Of a stretch of DNA of 64,000 nucleotides, positions 38,474-46,980 are shown one piece after another. This stretch comes from Alkaliphilus metalliredigens QYMF (GTDB taxonomy: Bacteria > Bacillota > Clostridia > Peptostreptococcales > Natronincolaceae), in NCBI RefSeq assembly GCF_000016985.1, contig NC_009633.1, positions 3,081,539 to 3,145,538 on the forward strand, read 5' to 3'. The translations under genes were made by a program, and so were the position numbers. A model generated the notes under the pieces. The model searched no databases. It was not told the DNA's origin and saw only the letters and a program-made list of their open reading frames with translations. Every line of letters starts with the position of its first letter. Within the stretch, counting starts at the first letter, position 1.

Positions 38474-39991
38474 TTATTTACTTTTTTCAGCCTTTGGCTT
38501 GGCTGCTTTTCCTTCAGCCAACTTTTCCATCAACATAGGTGAAAACAATGAAACCAAACTCATGACGATTAGTACCCAACTCACTGTACTAGAGAAAAAT
38601 GCACCATAGCTCCCTCGGCTTAATATCAAGGTTCTTCTTAGGCCAGATTCCCCGATAGGGCCTAGTATCAATGCCAGTACCATGGCTGCTGGATTTAGAT
38701 CCAGTTTTTTGACAAAGTAGCCAATAATACCGAAAATCAGCATAACCCACACATCAAATATTCGATTATAAATAGAGTAGGATCCGATCACACTTAACCC
38801 AAAGACAATTGGAATTAATATACTGTCTTTCACGGATGCAACCTTTGCAAAGTGTTTTCCTGCTAATAGCCCTACGATCAACATAAATATATTTACAATT
38901 GCAAAACCAGCAAAGAATGTATAGGTAATCTTAGCATGGGAAGTAAACAATTCAGGACCCGATCTCATTCCTTGAATAATCAATCCACCTAGTAAAATAG
39001 CGGTTACACTATTCCCTGGAATTCCCAAGGTCAGGGTTGGAATTAATGATCCTCCAGTTACCGCATTGTTAGCTGCTTCTGCCCCTGCAATCCCTTCAAT
39101 ACTTCCATGTCCAAACTCTTCCTTATTCTTTGAAAAACGTTTTGCTTCATTGTAGCCCATATAGGCTGCAATGGTTCCACCAGCACCAGGTAAAATCCCT
39201 GTCACGGTACCGATTACTGTTGAACGTAAACATGTAGGCATAATTCGTTTAATTTCTGCCCAGCTGAGCATAACCCGATCTTCTAAATCCTTAGCTTTTC
39301 TTTTATCCTTAATCTTTTCTTCTGCCATGATCAACACCTGTGACATTGAAAATAACCCAATTAACATTGCGGTAAAGGGAACACCATCCAGTAGATATCG
39401 TACTCCAAAGGTAAACCGTGCGACACCTGTAATAGGGTCCATTCCAACAGTGGAAATCGCTAACCCGATGACTCCGGATAGTAACCCCTTTATAATGGAT
39501 TTGGAACTCACCCCAGCGATGATGGTTAATCCAAATATCGATAACCAAAAGTACTCAGATGGACCAAAGCTTAGTGCTAGTTTAGCCAATGGTGGAGATA
39601 ATAAATACAGGGCGATGGTACTCAAAATTCCTCCAATAAAAGAAGCAATCGTCGCTGTCCCTAGTGCTTTTCCAGCTTGCCCTTTAAGGGTGAGCTGGTA
39701 TCCATCAATGGCAGTAGCTGCTGCTGAAGAAGTTCCTGGAGTGTGTAGTAAAATCGCCGAGATCGATCCTCCATAAATGGCACCACAATAAACTCCTGCC
39801 AAAGCAATCAGCGCTGTATCAGCTGGCATACCAAATGTTACTGGTATTAGTAATGCCACCCCCATTGCTGCAGATAATCCCGGTAAAGCCCCTACTAATA
39901 TACCAGCAGAAACACTTAGTAATGCTGCTATTAAATTAATCCAGTTCAGCGCATTACCCAAACCAAATAATATATCACTCACTGAATACAC
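38474..39991 (-). CDS. tctA: Tripartite tricarboxylate transporter, large membrane subunit TctA
   Basis: Large permease of a TTT carrier, which imports tri- or dicarboxylates with a binding protein and an ion gradient. 505 residues with about 12 helices. The TctA signatures are LPGLSAAMGVALLIPVTFGM, GAIYGGSISAILLHTPGT and the second half LPGAGGTIAAYMGY plus TLGIPGNSVTAILLGGL. Last gene of tctC2-tctC1-tctB-tctA, 11 bases after tctB. Substrate could be citrate, tartrate, aromatic acids or others. Confidence 0.95.
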   Translation of the reverse strand: MYSVSDILFGLGNALNWINLIAALLSVSAGILVGALPGLSAAMGVALLIPVTFGMPADTALIALAGVYCGAIYGGSISAILLHTPGTSSAAATAIDGYQLTLKGQAGKALGTATIASFIGGILSTIALYLLSPPLAKLALSFGPSEYFWLSIFGLTIIAGVSSKSIIKGLLSGVIGLAISTVGMDPITGVARFTFGVRYLLDGVPFTAMLIGLFSMSQVLIMAEEKIKDKRKAKDLEDRVMLSWAEIKRIMPTCLRSTVIGTVTGILPGAGGTIAAYMGYNEAKRFSKNKEEFGHGSIEGIAGAEAANNAVTGGSLIPTLTLGIPGNSVTAILLGGLIIQGMRSGPELFTSHAKITYTFFAGFAIVNIFMLIVGLLAGKHFAKVASVKDSILIPIVFGLSVIGSYSIYNRIFDVWVMLIFGIIGYFVKKLDLNPAAMVLALILGPIGESGLRRTLILSRGSYGAFFSSTVSWVLIVMSLVSLFSPMLMEKLAEGKAAKPKAEKSK

Positions 39992-40002
39992 CTCTTCCTA
40001 AA

Positions 40003-40431
40003 TTAAATGATAAGTCCCTGAGGTAGTCGAACCTTTAATAGTATTTTGAACAAAACGAATATGAATCCACAAAAACCTACGCTAATCATTAATAGCTTTG
40101 TTTTTTCTACCTTTAATCCAAATAACACAACGATAAAGTATAAGAATGTTGCCACAAAATATCCTAATACATTAATCAGTGCTACGTAACCACAAGAAGT
40201 GGCAGTGATAAATGCCAACTGCTTAATTTCTACACCTTGAAACATTGGTTTTTCCTCAACCGCACTATTTCTATAGGCATTGATTAAAAACACTATGGAC
40301 AAACCTGCCAACATGATTGTTATAAAAAGCGGATAAAAGGCAGCATCCTTAGGTAATTGACTGGTTAAATAGTAGAATATAGCTGTAAATACCAGCAGTA
40401 CCCACCCTAGTTTTTGATCCATCGTTTTCAT
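40003..40431 (-). CDS. tctB: Tripartite tricarboxylate transporter, small membrane subunit TctB
   Basis: Small membrane subunit that pairs with TctA. 142 residues with four helices in the TctB order (LGWVLLVFTAIFYYLTSQL, FYPLFITIMLAGLSIVFLI, then two more). ATG follows GGAGG. A 30-base hairpin lies in the 108-base gap to tctC1. Confidence 0.9.
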   Translation of the reverse strand: MKTMDQKLGWVLLVFTAIFYYLTSQLPKDAAFYPLFITIMLAGLSIVFLINAYRNSAVEEKPMFQGVEIKQLAFITATSCGYVALINVLGYFVATFLYFIVVLFGLKVEKTKLLMISVGFCGFIFVLFKILLKVRLPQGLII

Positions 40432-40490
40432 ATGAATACCTCCATATTTCTACAATAATTGCATTGCAATCAGTTATATTAGTATTGAAC

Positions 40491-40520
40491 TAATGGGATA
40501 GACCTAAATCCATCCCATTA
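40491..40520 (-). other. Intercistronic stem-loop between tctC1 and tctB
   Basis: TAATGGGAT - 12-base loop - ATCCCATTA, a perfect 9-bp stem with no T-tract. Such hairpins between a binding-protein gene and its permease genes often let more binding protein than permease be made. Confidence 0.5.
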
Positions 40521-40539
40521 CTTCTCTAGTAAAGCCCTA

Positions 40540-41508
40540 TTAGAATCCAATCATAGGCTTAACTTCTTGTAAATAGACAGCTTCATTTTCGATATATCTT
40601 TGTAATTCTTCAGGTCCCATATACATAATAGGTAGGTTTGCTTCATTTGCCTTATTTAAATGTTCTTCACTCTGAATGGCATTTTTGAATAGCTCTTGTA
40701 GCGTTTCCATAATTTCATCCGGAGTGTCCTTTGGTGCCATTAATGCTCTTGCTGAACCAAATAAAATTTCAAATCCTTTTTCTGTCAAAGTTGGTACCTC
40801 AGAGAATTCATCTAATCTTTGTTCTGTAAAAGAAGCTAATATTCTTAACTCTCCTCCATTAACAAGATCAGCGACTTCACTAATTTTCGCTACTGACGCA
40901 TCCACATGTGAGCCTCTAAGGGCTGCTAGCATGTTGCTTGTTCCATCAAATGGTGCATGAATCAATTCAATTCCTGCTTCATATTCAAAGTGAGCTGCAC
41001 CAATGTGGTTTGAAGCACCAGCACCGTTGTTAGACACAGATATGCTTCCAGGATCCGCCTTAGCATCCTCAATGAAGTCCTCTAATGTTTCCCATTGACT
41101 GCTTGCTTGCACCACTAGCACACCAGGATCATATACATGGTTTCCAATTGGTATTAGATCATCTACGGCATATTGTGTTTCTCTATCCATAGGTAAGCTA
41201 ACGTAGGTAGGTAGATTGATGAAACCAATTGTGTATCCATCTGGATCCGCTTTGGCTAGCTCAGTGTAACCAATTTCGCCCCCAGCACCTTCGATATTTT
41301 GGATAACCAACGGCTGAGCAAAGTCTTTTTCAGCTACAGAAGTTAAAAGTCTTGCTCCTACATCAGTACCTCCACCGGCTGCATAAGCTACAATAACGTC
41401 TACGGGTTTTGTAGGATACTCTCCGGCAGGTGCGCCACTGTCTTGGGCACATCCAGCTACAGTCAATATCAACAATACGGATAAGATAATCATTAGTGAT
41501 TTTTTCAT
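40540..41508 (-). CDS. tctC: Tripartite tricarboxylate transporter substrate-binding lipoprotein TctC
   Basis: Extracytoplasmic solute receptor of the TctC/Bug family. Signal peptide with lipobox TVAGC (Cys20), followed by YPTKPVDVIVAYAAGGGTDV, the family's ligand loop, then NIEGAGGEIGYTELA and the family-typical GASNHIGAAHFEYEAGI. About 322 residues. ATG at 41508 follows GGGGGAG. Adjacent paralog at 41620-42606. Feeds TctAB encoded downstream. Confidence 0.95.
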   Translation of the reverse strand: MKKSLMIILSVLLILTVAGCAQDSGAPAGEYPTKPVDVIVAYAAGGGTDVGARLLTSVAEKDFAQPLVIQNIEGAGGEIGYTELAKADPDGYTIGFINLPTYVSLPMDRETQYAVDDLIPIGNHVYDPGVLVVQASSQWETLEDFIEDAKADPGSISVSNNGAGASNHIGAAHFEYEAGIELIHAPFDGTSNMLAALRGSHVDASVAKISEVADLVNGGELRILASFTEQRLDEFSEVPTLTEKGFEILFGSARALMAPKDTPDEIMETLQELFKNAIQSEEHLNKANEANLPIMYMGPEELQRYIENEAVYLQEVKPMIGF

Positions 41509-41619
41509 TGTTCTCCCCCTTACTTTTTTTACCAATTTACTTGGCTTCTTACTTATTAATATACCTTCACCTATATTTAATGGCGATAGATATTTAATAA
41601 CCAGTTAATGTGTAATCGC

Positions 41620-42606
41620 CTACAATCCAATCTTAGGTATAATGTTACTTAAGCTTTCTTCACTCTGCTCAATATACCTCTGTAGTTCTAATGGAGACAT
41701 GTATTTAATCGGAAGATTGGCTTCCTTTGCCTGGGTTATGTGTTCCTCATTCTCCATTGCCTTTTTAAATGCCATATGCAATATATCAACGATTTCTTCT
41801 GGGGTGCCCTTTGGTACAGCCAAGGCCCTAGCTGAACCGAAGGAAATAGGATAGCCCTTTTCCTGTAGTGTCGGTACATCAAAAAATCCTTCTAAGCGAT
41901 TTTCGGTAAAGGTAGCCAGCATTCTCAACTCACCACTTTCAATATGACTAGCGACTTCGCTCACCTTAGCCACGGTTGCTTTTACATGTCCATATCGCAA
42001 GGCCCTTAGCATATCTGCTGTTCCTCCAAAGGGTACGTGAGTTACGTCTATGTTTGCTTCATAGGCCAATTGTGCAGCAGCAATGTGGTTTGAAGCCCCT
42101 CTACCATTATTTGAGATGGTCATGTCTAAAGGATTTGCTTTACTGTATTGGATCAATTCCTCTATTGTTTTCCATTGACTATGCTTACTTACTACAATGA
42201 CTGCAGGATCATATACATAATTCATAATCGGTATGATCGATTCTTTAGAATAGACTGTATCTCGCTCCATGCTTAGGCTTAAAAATGTAGGTAAATTGAT
42301 AAATCCCACGGTGTACCCATTGGCATTAGCCATGGTCAATTGCTTAAAGCCTAATTCACCATCCCCACCTTGAATGTTTTTAACAACAATAGGCTGACCT
42401 AAATAGCTTTCAGCTGCTGCCGCCAAAATTCGAGCCCCAACATCGGTTCCGCCACCTTCTTTATAAGCAACGAGCATTTGTATAGATTGGTCTGGATACT
42501 TAGATATGAACTGATCCTTTCTGTGCTTAGAAATATTTTCATAGCCTCCAAAAAGAAGCGCCAGTGTTACCAATACCCCCGTACCTATGATTACTTTCTT
42601 ATTCAT
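41620..42606 (-). CDS. TctC paralog without lipobox, membrane-tethered solute receptor
   Basis: Second TctC/Bug-family receptor, clearly similar to its neighbour over the full length (same GGGTDVGARIL, GASNHIAAAQLAYEANI and C-terminal LQRYIEQSEE blocks). It has a hydrophobic N-terminus (about residues 4-21) but no Cys, so it is a tethered or secreted form. First gene after the 11-bp repeat array and its -10 box. In Bordetella-type systems a solute receptor can signal to the cognate sensor kinase, so this copy could serve sensing rather than uptake (inference). Confidence 0.9.
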   Translation of the reverse strand: MNKKVIIGTGVLVTLALLFGGYENISKHRKDQFISKYPDQSIQMLVAYKEGGGTDVGARILAAAAESYLGQPIVVKNIQGGDGELGFKQLTMANANGYTVGFINLPTFLSLSMERDTVYSKESIIPIMNYVYDPAVIVVSKHSQWKTIEELIQYSKANPLDMTISNNGRGASNHIAAAQLAYEANIDVTHVPFGGTADMLRALRYGHVKATVAKVSEVASHIESGELRMLATFTENRLEGFFDVPTLQEKGYPISFGSARALAVPKGTPEEIVDILHMAFKKAMENEEHITQAKEANLPIKYMSPLELQRYIEQSEESLSNIIPKIGL

Positions 42607-42656
42607 AAGAGGCTCCTCCTATGTCCATTGCTTCTTTGGAATAAAACGATTGTACC

Positions 42657-42741
42657 ATTATATTGTTAGTATAACGTTAATATAAGGTTAATATAACGTT
42701 AATATAGTGTTGGAATTGTGTTAAGATTGTGTTAAGATAAC
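42657..42741 (-). promoter_or_regulatory. Promoter with seven 11-bp direct repeats (OmpR/PhoB-type operator) upstream of the tct operon
   Basis: From 42665 to 42741 the plus strand reads seven uninterrupted 11-base units, all beginning GTT: gttagtataac, gttaatataag, gttaatataac, gttaatatagt, gttggaattgt, gttaagattgt, gttaagataac. On the minus strand this is TTAAC-like every 11 bp, the spacing used by PhoP/PhoB regulators. A perfect -10 TATAAT (42662-42657) follows at the promoter-proximal end, so the array covers the -35 position, as in class II activation. The start of tctC2 is about 50 bases downstream. Confidence 0.8.
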
Positions 42742-42818
42742 TAGATTATAACATTGGTTTCTATAGTGTGCAATCGTTTTCTGACAATTATAGCGTAAAT
42801 TATTTCATTTTACATAGA

Positions 42819-42862
42819 AAGAGTCCATGTATAATTATGAAAAAAATTACACATGGACTCTT
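42819..42862 (-). terminator. Terminator-like hairpin after the sensor kinase gene
   Basis: AAGAGTCCATGT and ACATGGACTCTT form a 12-bp stem around a 20-base A/T-rich loop, right after the kinase stop codon. Only a short T-tract follows, so it is a moderate terminator. It separates the kinase from the tct promoter. Confidence 0.6.
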
Positions 42863-42868
42863 CAGTAT

Positions 42869-44629
42869 TTATTTACTTGGCAATCGAACCTTAAAATGAC
42901 TACCTTGATTCAGTTTGCTAGAAACCTCTATTGTCCCTCCAAACTCCGTCACAATATGCTTCACAATAGTCAGTCCTAGTCCAGTTCCCCCCACGTCTCT
43001 GCTTCTGGCCTTATCCACTCGATAGAATCTTTCAAATATACGTTCACAATCTTCTTTAGGTATACCGATACCATTATCCATAACCATAATACTGATTTCA
43101 TTCTGCTCATTCTTTGCCGAAACTTTTATTTGTCCCCCGGTTGGGGTATATTTAATCGCATTTTCGATTAGATTGACCAGCATCTGTTTAAACCAATCGC
43201 TATTTCCAAAAAGGGTGTGGACATTCTTTTCTATGTGGGTTTTTAGTTGAATATTTTTTTTAGCTGCAATACCACTCATCATATATTGAACCTCATTGAT
43301 TAACCCTTCGATATCTAAGACTTCATACTTAGCTAAGCGTTGAATATTCTCTATTTCCGACAGTCTTAATATATCGTTTATTAATCTTTTTAATCGTTCA
43401 GTTTCTAGTTCAATAATATTTAGAGCCATTTTCCTGTCTTTTTCGTCTAAGCTCTCCCAAGACTGTAGTGTCTCTACAAATCCGCTAATCAAAGTTAATG
43501 GCGTCCTCAGCTCATGGGAAACATTCGCCGCGAATTCACTTTTTAAGGCTTCTAATTTTCTAATTTCAGTGACATCTTGTATTAATAAGAAAACACCTAT
43601 CACATCATCATTATCATTTTTGTTTTTCATTAAAGAAGACTTTACTTTGACTATTCTTTTATTTTCATCCATGAGTTTCATTTCTTCCTCATAGGACTTT
43701 TTATGGATAAATGTATTTTCAATCATCTCATACATTTCGTTATTTTGAATTGCTTTATCCATAGGACTACCTATGACTACATCTTGCTCCACATTCAACA
43801 GCTCTCTAGACTCATGATTGATAAGGAGGATCTTCTTATTTAAATCTAATGCAATCACACCATCGGTCATGCCCGTTAACATCGAATCCATTTTAATGTT
43901 TTGATCTTTAATTGCACTAATCATTTTTTCAAGTTTCATAGCCATTTTATTAAAGGAGTCTCCCAAATCTTGTAATTCATCATTGGTTTTCACCTTAATT
44001 CTCTTCTTAAAATCCCCTTTGGATATAAGCTTAGAGGCTGCTTTTAACTCCTTGATTGGTTTTATTATGCTTCCGATCTGCCAATATCCGATCCCCATGG
44101 CCACTACCAATCCAACCATAATGGAGATACTAATATATCTTAAAAATGTCATGTTAAGCTCTAGTATGTCCTCAATATCATCAGATAATCTAATGATCAT
44201 TTTCCTTCCATCTATATCTATCATAGCCATGGTCAAATAAATGCTATTTTTGCCCGTAGTCTCATCTATTCTCTGTACCGATCTTACTTCCCCTTTTTCC
44301 GCAAGAATAAATTCCGGTTTATTTCTCTGATTCACAAACATAATACTATTATCTATGGAATCTGCTAGTACCTGTCCTTTATCATCTATAAAGGTCACCC
44401 TTGCCTCTATTTGTCCAGCAAAGTTTTGAACTAACCAAAAATAGTTCCTTTTAGCCTGTAGTTCTTGTTCAAGCATTAGAGAGTCAATAATTAAGTTAGC
44501 GTTACTAATCAATTTTTCTTCTTTGTTTTTAATGTAGCTATTTCTAATAAAGCTAAAGGATAATACTCCAGTGATCAATGTACCCACCAACAAAAGGCTA
44601 ATATAACTAATTAGCAGTTTTCTCTTCAT
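42869..44629 (-). CDS. Sensor histidine kinase (PhoR/WalK-like)
   Basis: Membrane sensor kinase. Helix 1 (about 6-28), an extracytoplasmic domain of about 130 residues, helix 2 (about 165-187), HAMP, PAS domain (about 245-350), HisKA with the phospho-His in NVSHELRTPLTL, and HATPase with the N box (NLIENAIKYTP), DNGIGIP and GTGLGL. 586 residues. It starts eight bases after the response regulator. It lies directly upstream of the tct operon, so it probably senses the transported acid or the bound receptor (inference). Confidence 0.93.
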   Translation of the reverse strand: MKRKLLISYISLLLVGTLITGVLSFSFIRNSYIKNKEEKLISNANLIIDSLMLEQELQAKRNYFWLVQNFAGQIEARVTFIDDKGQVLADSIDNSIMFVNQRNKPEFILAEKGEVRSVQRIDETTGKNSIYLTMAMIDIDGRKMIIRLSDDIEDILELNMTFLRYISISIMVGLVVAMGIGYWQIGSIIKPIKELKAASKLISKGDFKKRIKVKTNDELQDLGDSFNKMAMKLEKMISAIKDQNIKMDSMLTGMTDGVIALDLNKKILLINHESRELLNVEQDVVIGSPMDKAIQNNEMYEMIENTFIHKKSYEEEMKLMDENKRIVKVKSSLMKNKNDNDDVIGVFLLIQDVTEIRKLEALKSEFAANVSHELRTPLTLISGFVETLQSWESLDEKDRKMALNIIELETERLKRLINDILRLSEIENIQRLAKYEVLDIEGLINEVQYMMSGIAAKKNIQLKTHIEKNVHTLFGNSDWFKQMLVNLIENAIKYTPTGGQIKVSAKNEQNEISIMVMDNGIGIPKEDCERIFERFYRVDKARSRDVGGTGLGLTIVKHIVTEFGGTIEVSSKLNQGSHFKVRLPSK

Positions 44630-44637
44630 TAGTTCAC

Positions 44638-45348
44638 CTACTTCATTTTATACCCAACGCCTCGAATTGTTTCTATATACTTAGGTGAATCATTATGATC
44701 CGATAATTTTTTTCTAATATTTCTAATATGAACGTCAACAATCCTCAAATCTGGTGTACTTTTTTCTCCAGTTACTTCCTCTAGCAGTAAACTTCTTGAT
44801 AAAACATGCTCTAGACTTTCTGCTAGCTTTTTTAATATTTTAAATTCACTTAAGGTAAACTCGATTATCTCATCTTGTTTTTTTACAATGTGTCGATTAA
44901 CATCTATTGTAATATCTTGAACTTGAATGATATTGGTGTCAGTAGCAGTTTCAGCGGTAGTAGACTTCGAATCCATCACCCTTCTTAGCACCGTTCGAAC
45001 TCGAGCTTCCAATTCCCTTAAGCCAAAGGGTTTGGTAATATAATCGTCGGCACCTAAACCTAAGCCTATCACTTTATCAGTCTCTTCACTTTTAGCTGTC
45101 AACATAATGATTGGAGTTTGATGTATTCTTTCATCTAATCTAATTCTCCTACACACCTCAAGTCCATCTATATCTGGTAGCATGAGATCCAACAATATTA
45201 AATCCGGATTCTGAGTTAATGTTATTTCGATGGCATCCAGACCATTATAGCAGGGAATGATTTCAAAACCACTTCTTGTTAAATTCATTCGAATCAGTTC
45301 CACAATATTTTTTTCATCATCTACAACCAAAAGCTTTGTTCTGTTCAT
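44638..45348 (-). CDS. Response regulator, OmpR/PhoB family
   Basis: Transcription factor partner of the kinase. Receiver domain with acidic pocket DDE (10-12), phospho-Asp54 in LILLDLMLP, Thr in IIMLTAKS and Lys in ITKPFG. A linker and a winged-helix C-terminal domain (EFTLSEFKILKKLAE to ETIRGVGYKMK) follow. About 236 residues. ATG at 45348; the frame is open six codons upstream. OmpR/PhoB proteins bind direct repeats at 11-bp spacing, matching the array at 42665-42741. Confidence 0.94.
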   Translation of the reverse strand: MNRTKLLVVDDEKNIVELIRMNLTRSGFEIIPCYNGLDAIEITLTQNPDLILLDLMLPDIDGLEVCRRIRLDERIHQTPIIMLTAKSEETDKVIGLGLGADDYITKPFGLRELEARVRTVLRRVMDSKSTTAETATDTNIIQVQDITIDVNRHIVKKQDEIIEFTLSEFKILKKLAESLEHVLSRSLLLEEVTGEKSTPDLRIVDVHIRNIRKKLSDHNDSPKYIETIRGVGYKMK

Positions 45349-45387
45349 GTATAAAATCCTCTCCAAATCCCTTGATAATACATTTGC

Positions 45388-45639
45388 CTACTCTTCTACA
45401 CATATCTCCGACACCGCTTCTGTTATCTTGATCAGGGCATCCATTCTCAGGCGCTTATCATATTTATAAGCCAATCGCTCTGCGTCATCCGATGTAGAAA
45501 GAAAATATTTTGGTGGCATTTTATTTAGAACAGTTTGGATAACATCATCTTCCCATTTTGCCCAGTTGCAGGAAGGATACATTTGTTTGTTCTCACTTAG
45601 CACTTCGCGAATAAGGTGTTCCGTATGGTTTTCTAACAT
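45388..45639 (-). CDS. ComFB-like small protein
   Basis: 83-residue protein with the ComFB pattern: a helical start (NHTEHLIREVL), YPSCNWAKWEDDVIQTVLNKMPPKYFLS, and a helical end. The usual ComFB Cys cluster is reduced to one Cys here. ComFB family members in cyanobacteria bind cyclic dinucleotides; in B. subtilis comFB sits in the competence operon, where its role is unclear. It precedes the response-regulator gene by about 40 bases, so it is probably in that operon. Confidence 0.75.
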   Translation of the reverse strand: MLENHTEHLIREVLSENKQMYPSCNWAKWEDDVIQTVLNKMPPKYFLSTSDDAERLAYKYDKRLRMDALIKITEAVSEICVEE

Positions 45640-45947
45640 GATATTTCGCTCCCCTCTACACGATCGTATCTTTTCAAAGCAAGTATTTCTCTCCGTTGCT
45701 TCTATTTCCTTATTATATATAGTATCTTATCACATTAAATAAACTGAATTCAATACTAAATGTCGGGGGTAACATCTTATACATACTTTAAGTCAATCCA
45801 TTTTACTGTTATCCATACACAAAAAAGGAACTGAATGCAGTTCCTTTTTGTGTGTTTAATTTAATCTAGGAGACCATCTGAAATCTGTAGAGCTAGAGGA
45901 AGCTCTTTTCAAATCAGTCCTTCAGTGAAGATTTGTCATCCTAATCA
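45640..45947. other. Intergenic region between comFB-like gene and etfA
   Basis: 308 bases that hold the etf terminator at 45821-45855 and otherwise AT-rich sequence. It is also the upstream region of the comFB-RR-HK genes. I see no convincing -35/-10 pair and no second copy of the 11-bp array. Confidence 0.6.
45821..45855 (-). terminator. Terminator of maoC-acd-etfBA
   Basis: AAAAAGGAACTG - 4-base loop - CAGTTCCTTTTT, flanked by A- and T-runs, so it can act in both directions. Confidence 0.85.
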
Positions 45948-46952
45948 TTAATTTTTAGATTTTCGGATTTCCTCTGTCACAAGGGCTAATATCTTAGAAG
46001 CATCACCAACAATACCAAGATCAGCCACATCAAATATTGGTGCATCATGGCTTTTATTGATAGCAATGATCAGTTCTGATTCTTCCATACCTGCAACATG
46101 CTGAATTGCTCCTGAAATACCACAAGCAATATATAGATCTGGTCTTACGGTTTTTCCTGTTTGTCCAACTTGTCTCTCTTTGTCTAGCCATCCATTGTCT
46201 ATGACTGCACGAGACCCCGATACCTCCGCCTTAAGTTCTTCCGAAAGTCTGTATAAAGGTTCCATATTCTCTTTTGAACCCATACCCCTACCGGCTGAGA
46301 TCAGTATTGTAGCATCTTCTATATTTACTTTCTTTTTATCTTCTTTCACAATTTCAAGGATTTCTATATTTAAGTCAGATGCAACTAATCCTGCATCTAA
46401 TAAGACAATTTCTCCTTCTTTACTTGTGTCTCTATCTAGCTTCACCATAACGCCAGGTCTAACAGTAGACATCTGAGGTCTATGGTCAGGGCATATGATC
46501 GTTGCCATGATATTTCCACCGAAGGCAGGTCTTGTCATAAGCAAATGTCTTGTTTCTTCTTCTACATCTAACACTGTACAATCCGCTGTCAATCCTGTGT
46601 GGATTCTTGCGGAAACCCGAGGAGCTAAATCTCTCCCGATGGATGTGGCACCTACTAATACAACCTCAGGCTTTTCCTGATTAATTACTGCAGTTAGGGC
46701 CTTTGTATATGGTTCTGTGGCAAAGTTTTCAAGGATTTTATCATCAACAACAATGACCTTCTCAGCCCCATGGTATATTAGTTCCTGAGCTAATCCCGTA
46801 ATATCATTTCCCATGATTACTGCGCTCAATCCTTCTCCAAGCTTATCTGCAATCTCTTTTCCCTTACCTAATAACTCAAGAGAAACCTTTTGGATTTCTT
46901 TATCTCTCTGTTCGATATATACTAAAACACCTTTGTAATCTACTAAGCTCAC
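45948..46952 (-). CDS. etfA: Electron transfer flavoprotein subunit alpha
   Basis: EtfA binds FAD and passes electrons between the acyl-CoA dehydrogenase and, in bifurcating systems, ferredoxin. The N-terminal domain (LVDYKGVLVYIEQRD) is followed by the C-terminal FAD domain with ISAGRGMGSKENM, GSRAVIDNGWLDKERQVGQTGK and YIACGISGAIQHVAGM. About 334 residues. GTG at 46952 follows GGAGG seven bases upstream; the ATG at 46970 precedes that site. Last gene of the operon. Confidence 0.95.
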   Translation of the reverse strand: MSLVDYKGVLVYIEQRDKEIQKVSLELLGKGKEIADKLGEGLSAVIMGNDITGLAQELIYHGAEKVIVVDDKILENFATEPYTKALTAVINQEKPEVVLVGATSIGRDLAPRVSARIHTGLTADCTVLDVEEETRHLLMTRPAFGGNIMATIICPDHRPQMSTVRPGVMVKLDRDTSKEGEIVLLDAGLVASDLNIEILEIVKEDKKKVNIEDATILISAGRGMGSKENMEPLYRLSEELKAEVSGSRAVIDNGWLDKERQVGQTGKTVRPDLYIACGISGAIQHVAGMEESELIIAINKSHDAPIFDVADLGIVGDASKILALVTEEIRKSKN

Positions 46953-46980
46953 GAATCTCCCTCCAATCATGTATCAAAAT

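Noticed and set aside
42665-42741. The tandem 11-bp repeats as a CRISPR or minisatellite
   Set aside because: The units are contiguous with no spacers and too short for CRISPR, and they sit at a promoter next to an OmpR-type regulator. An operator is the simpler reading.
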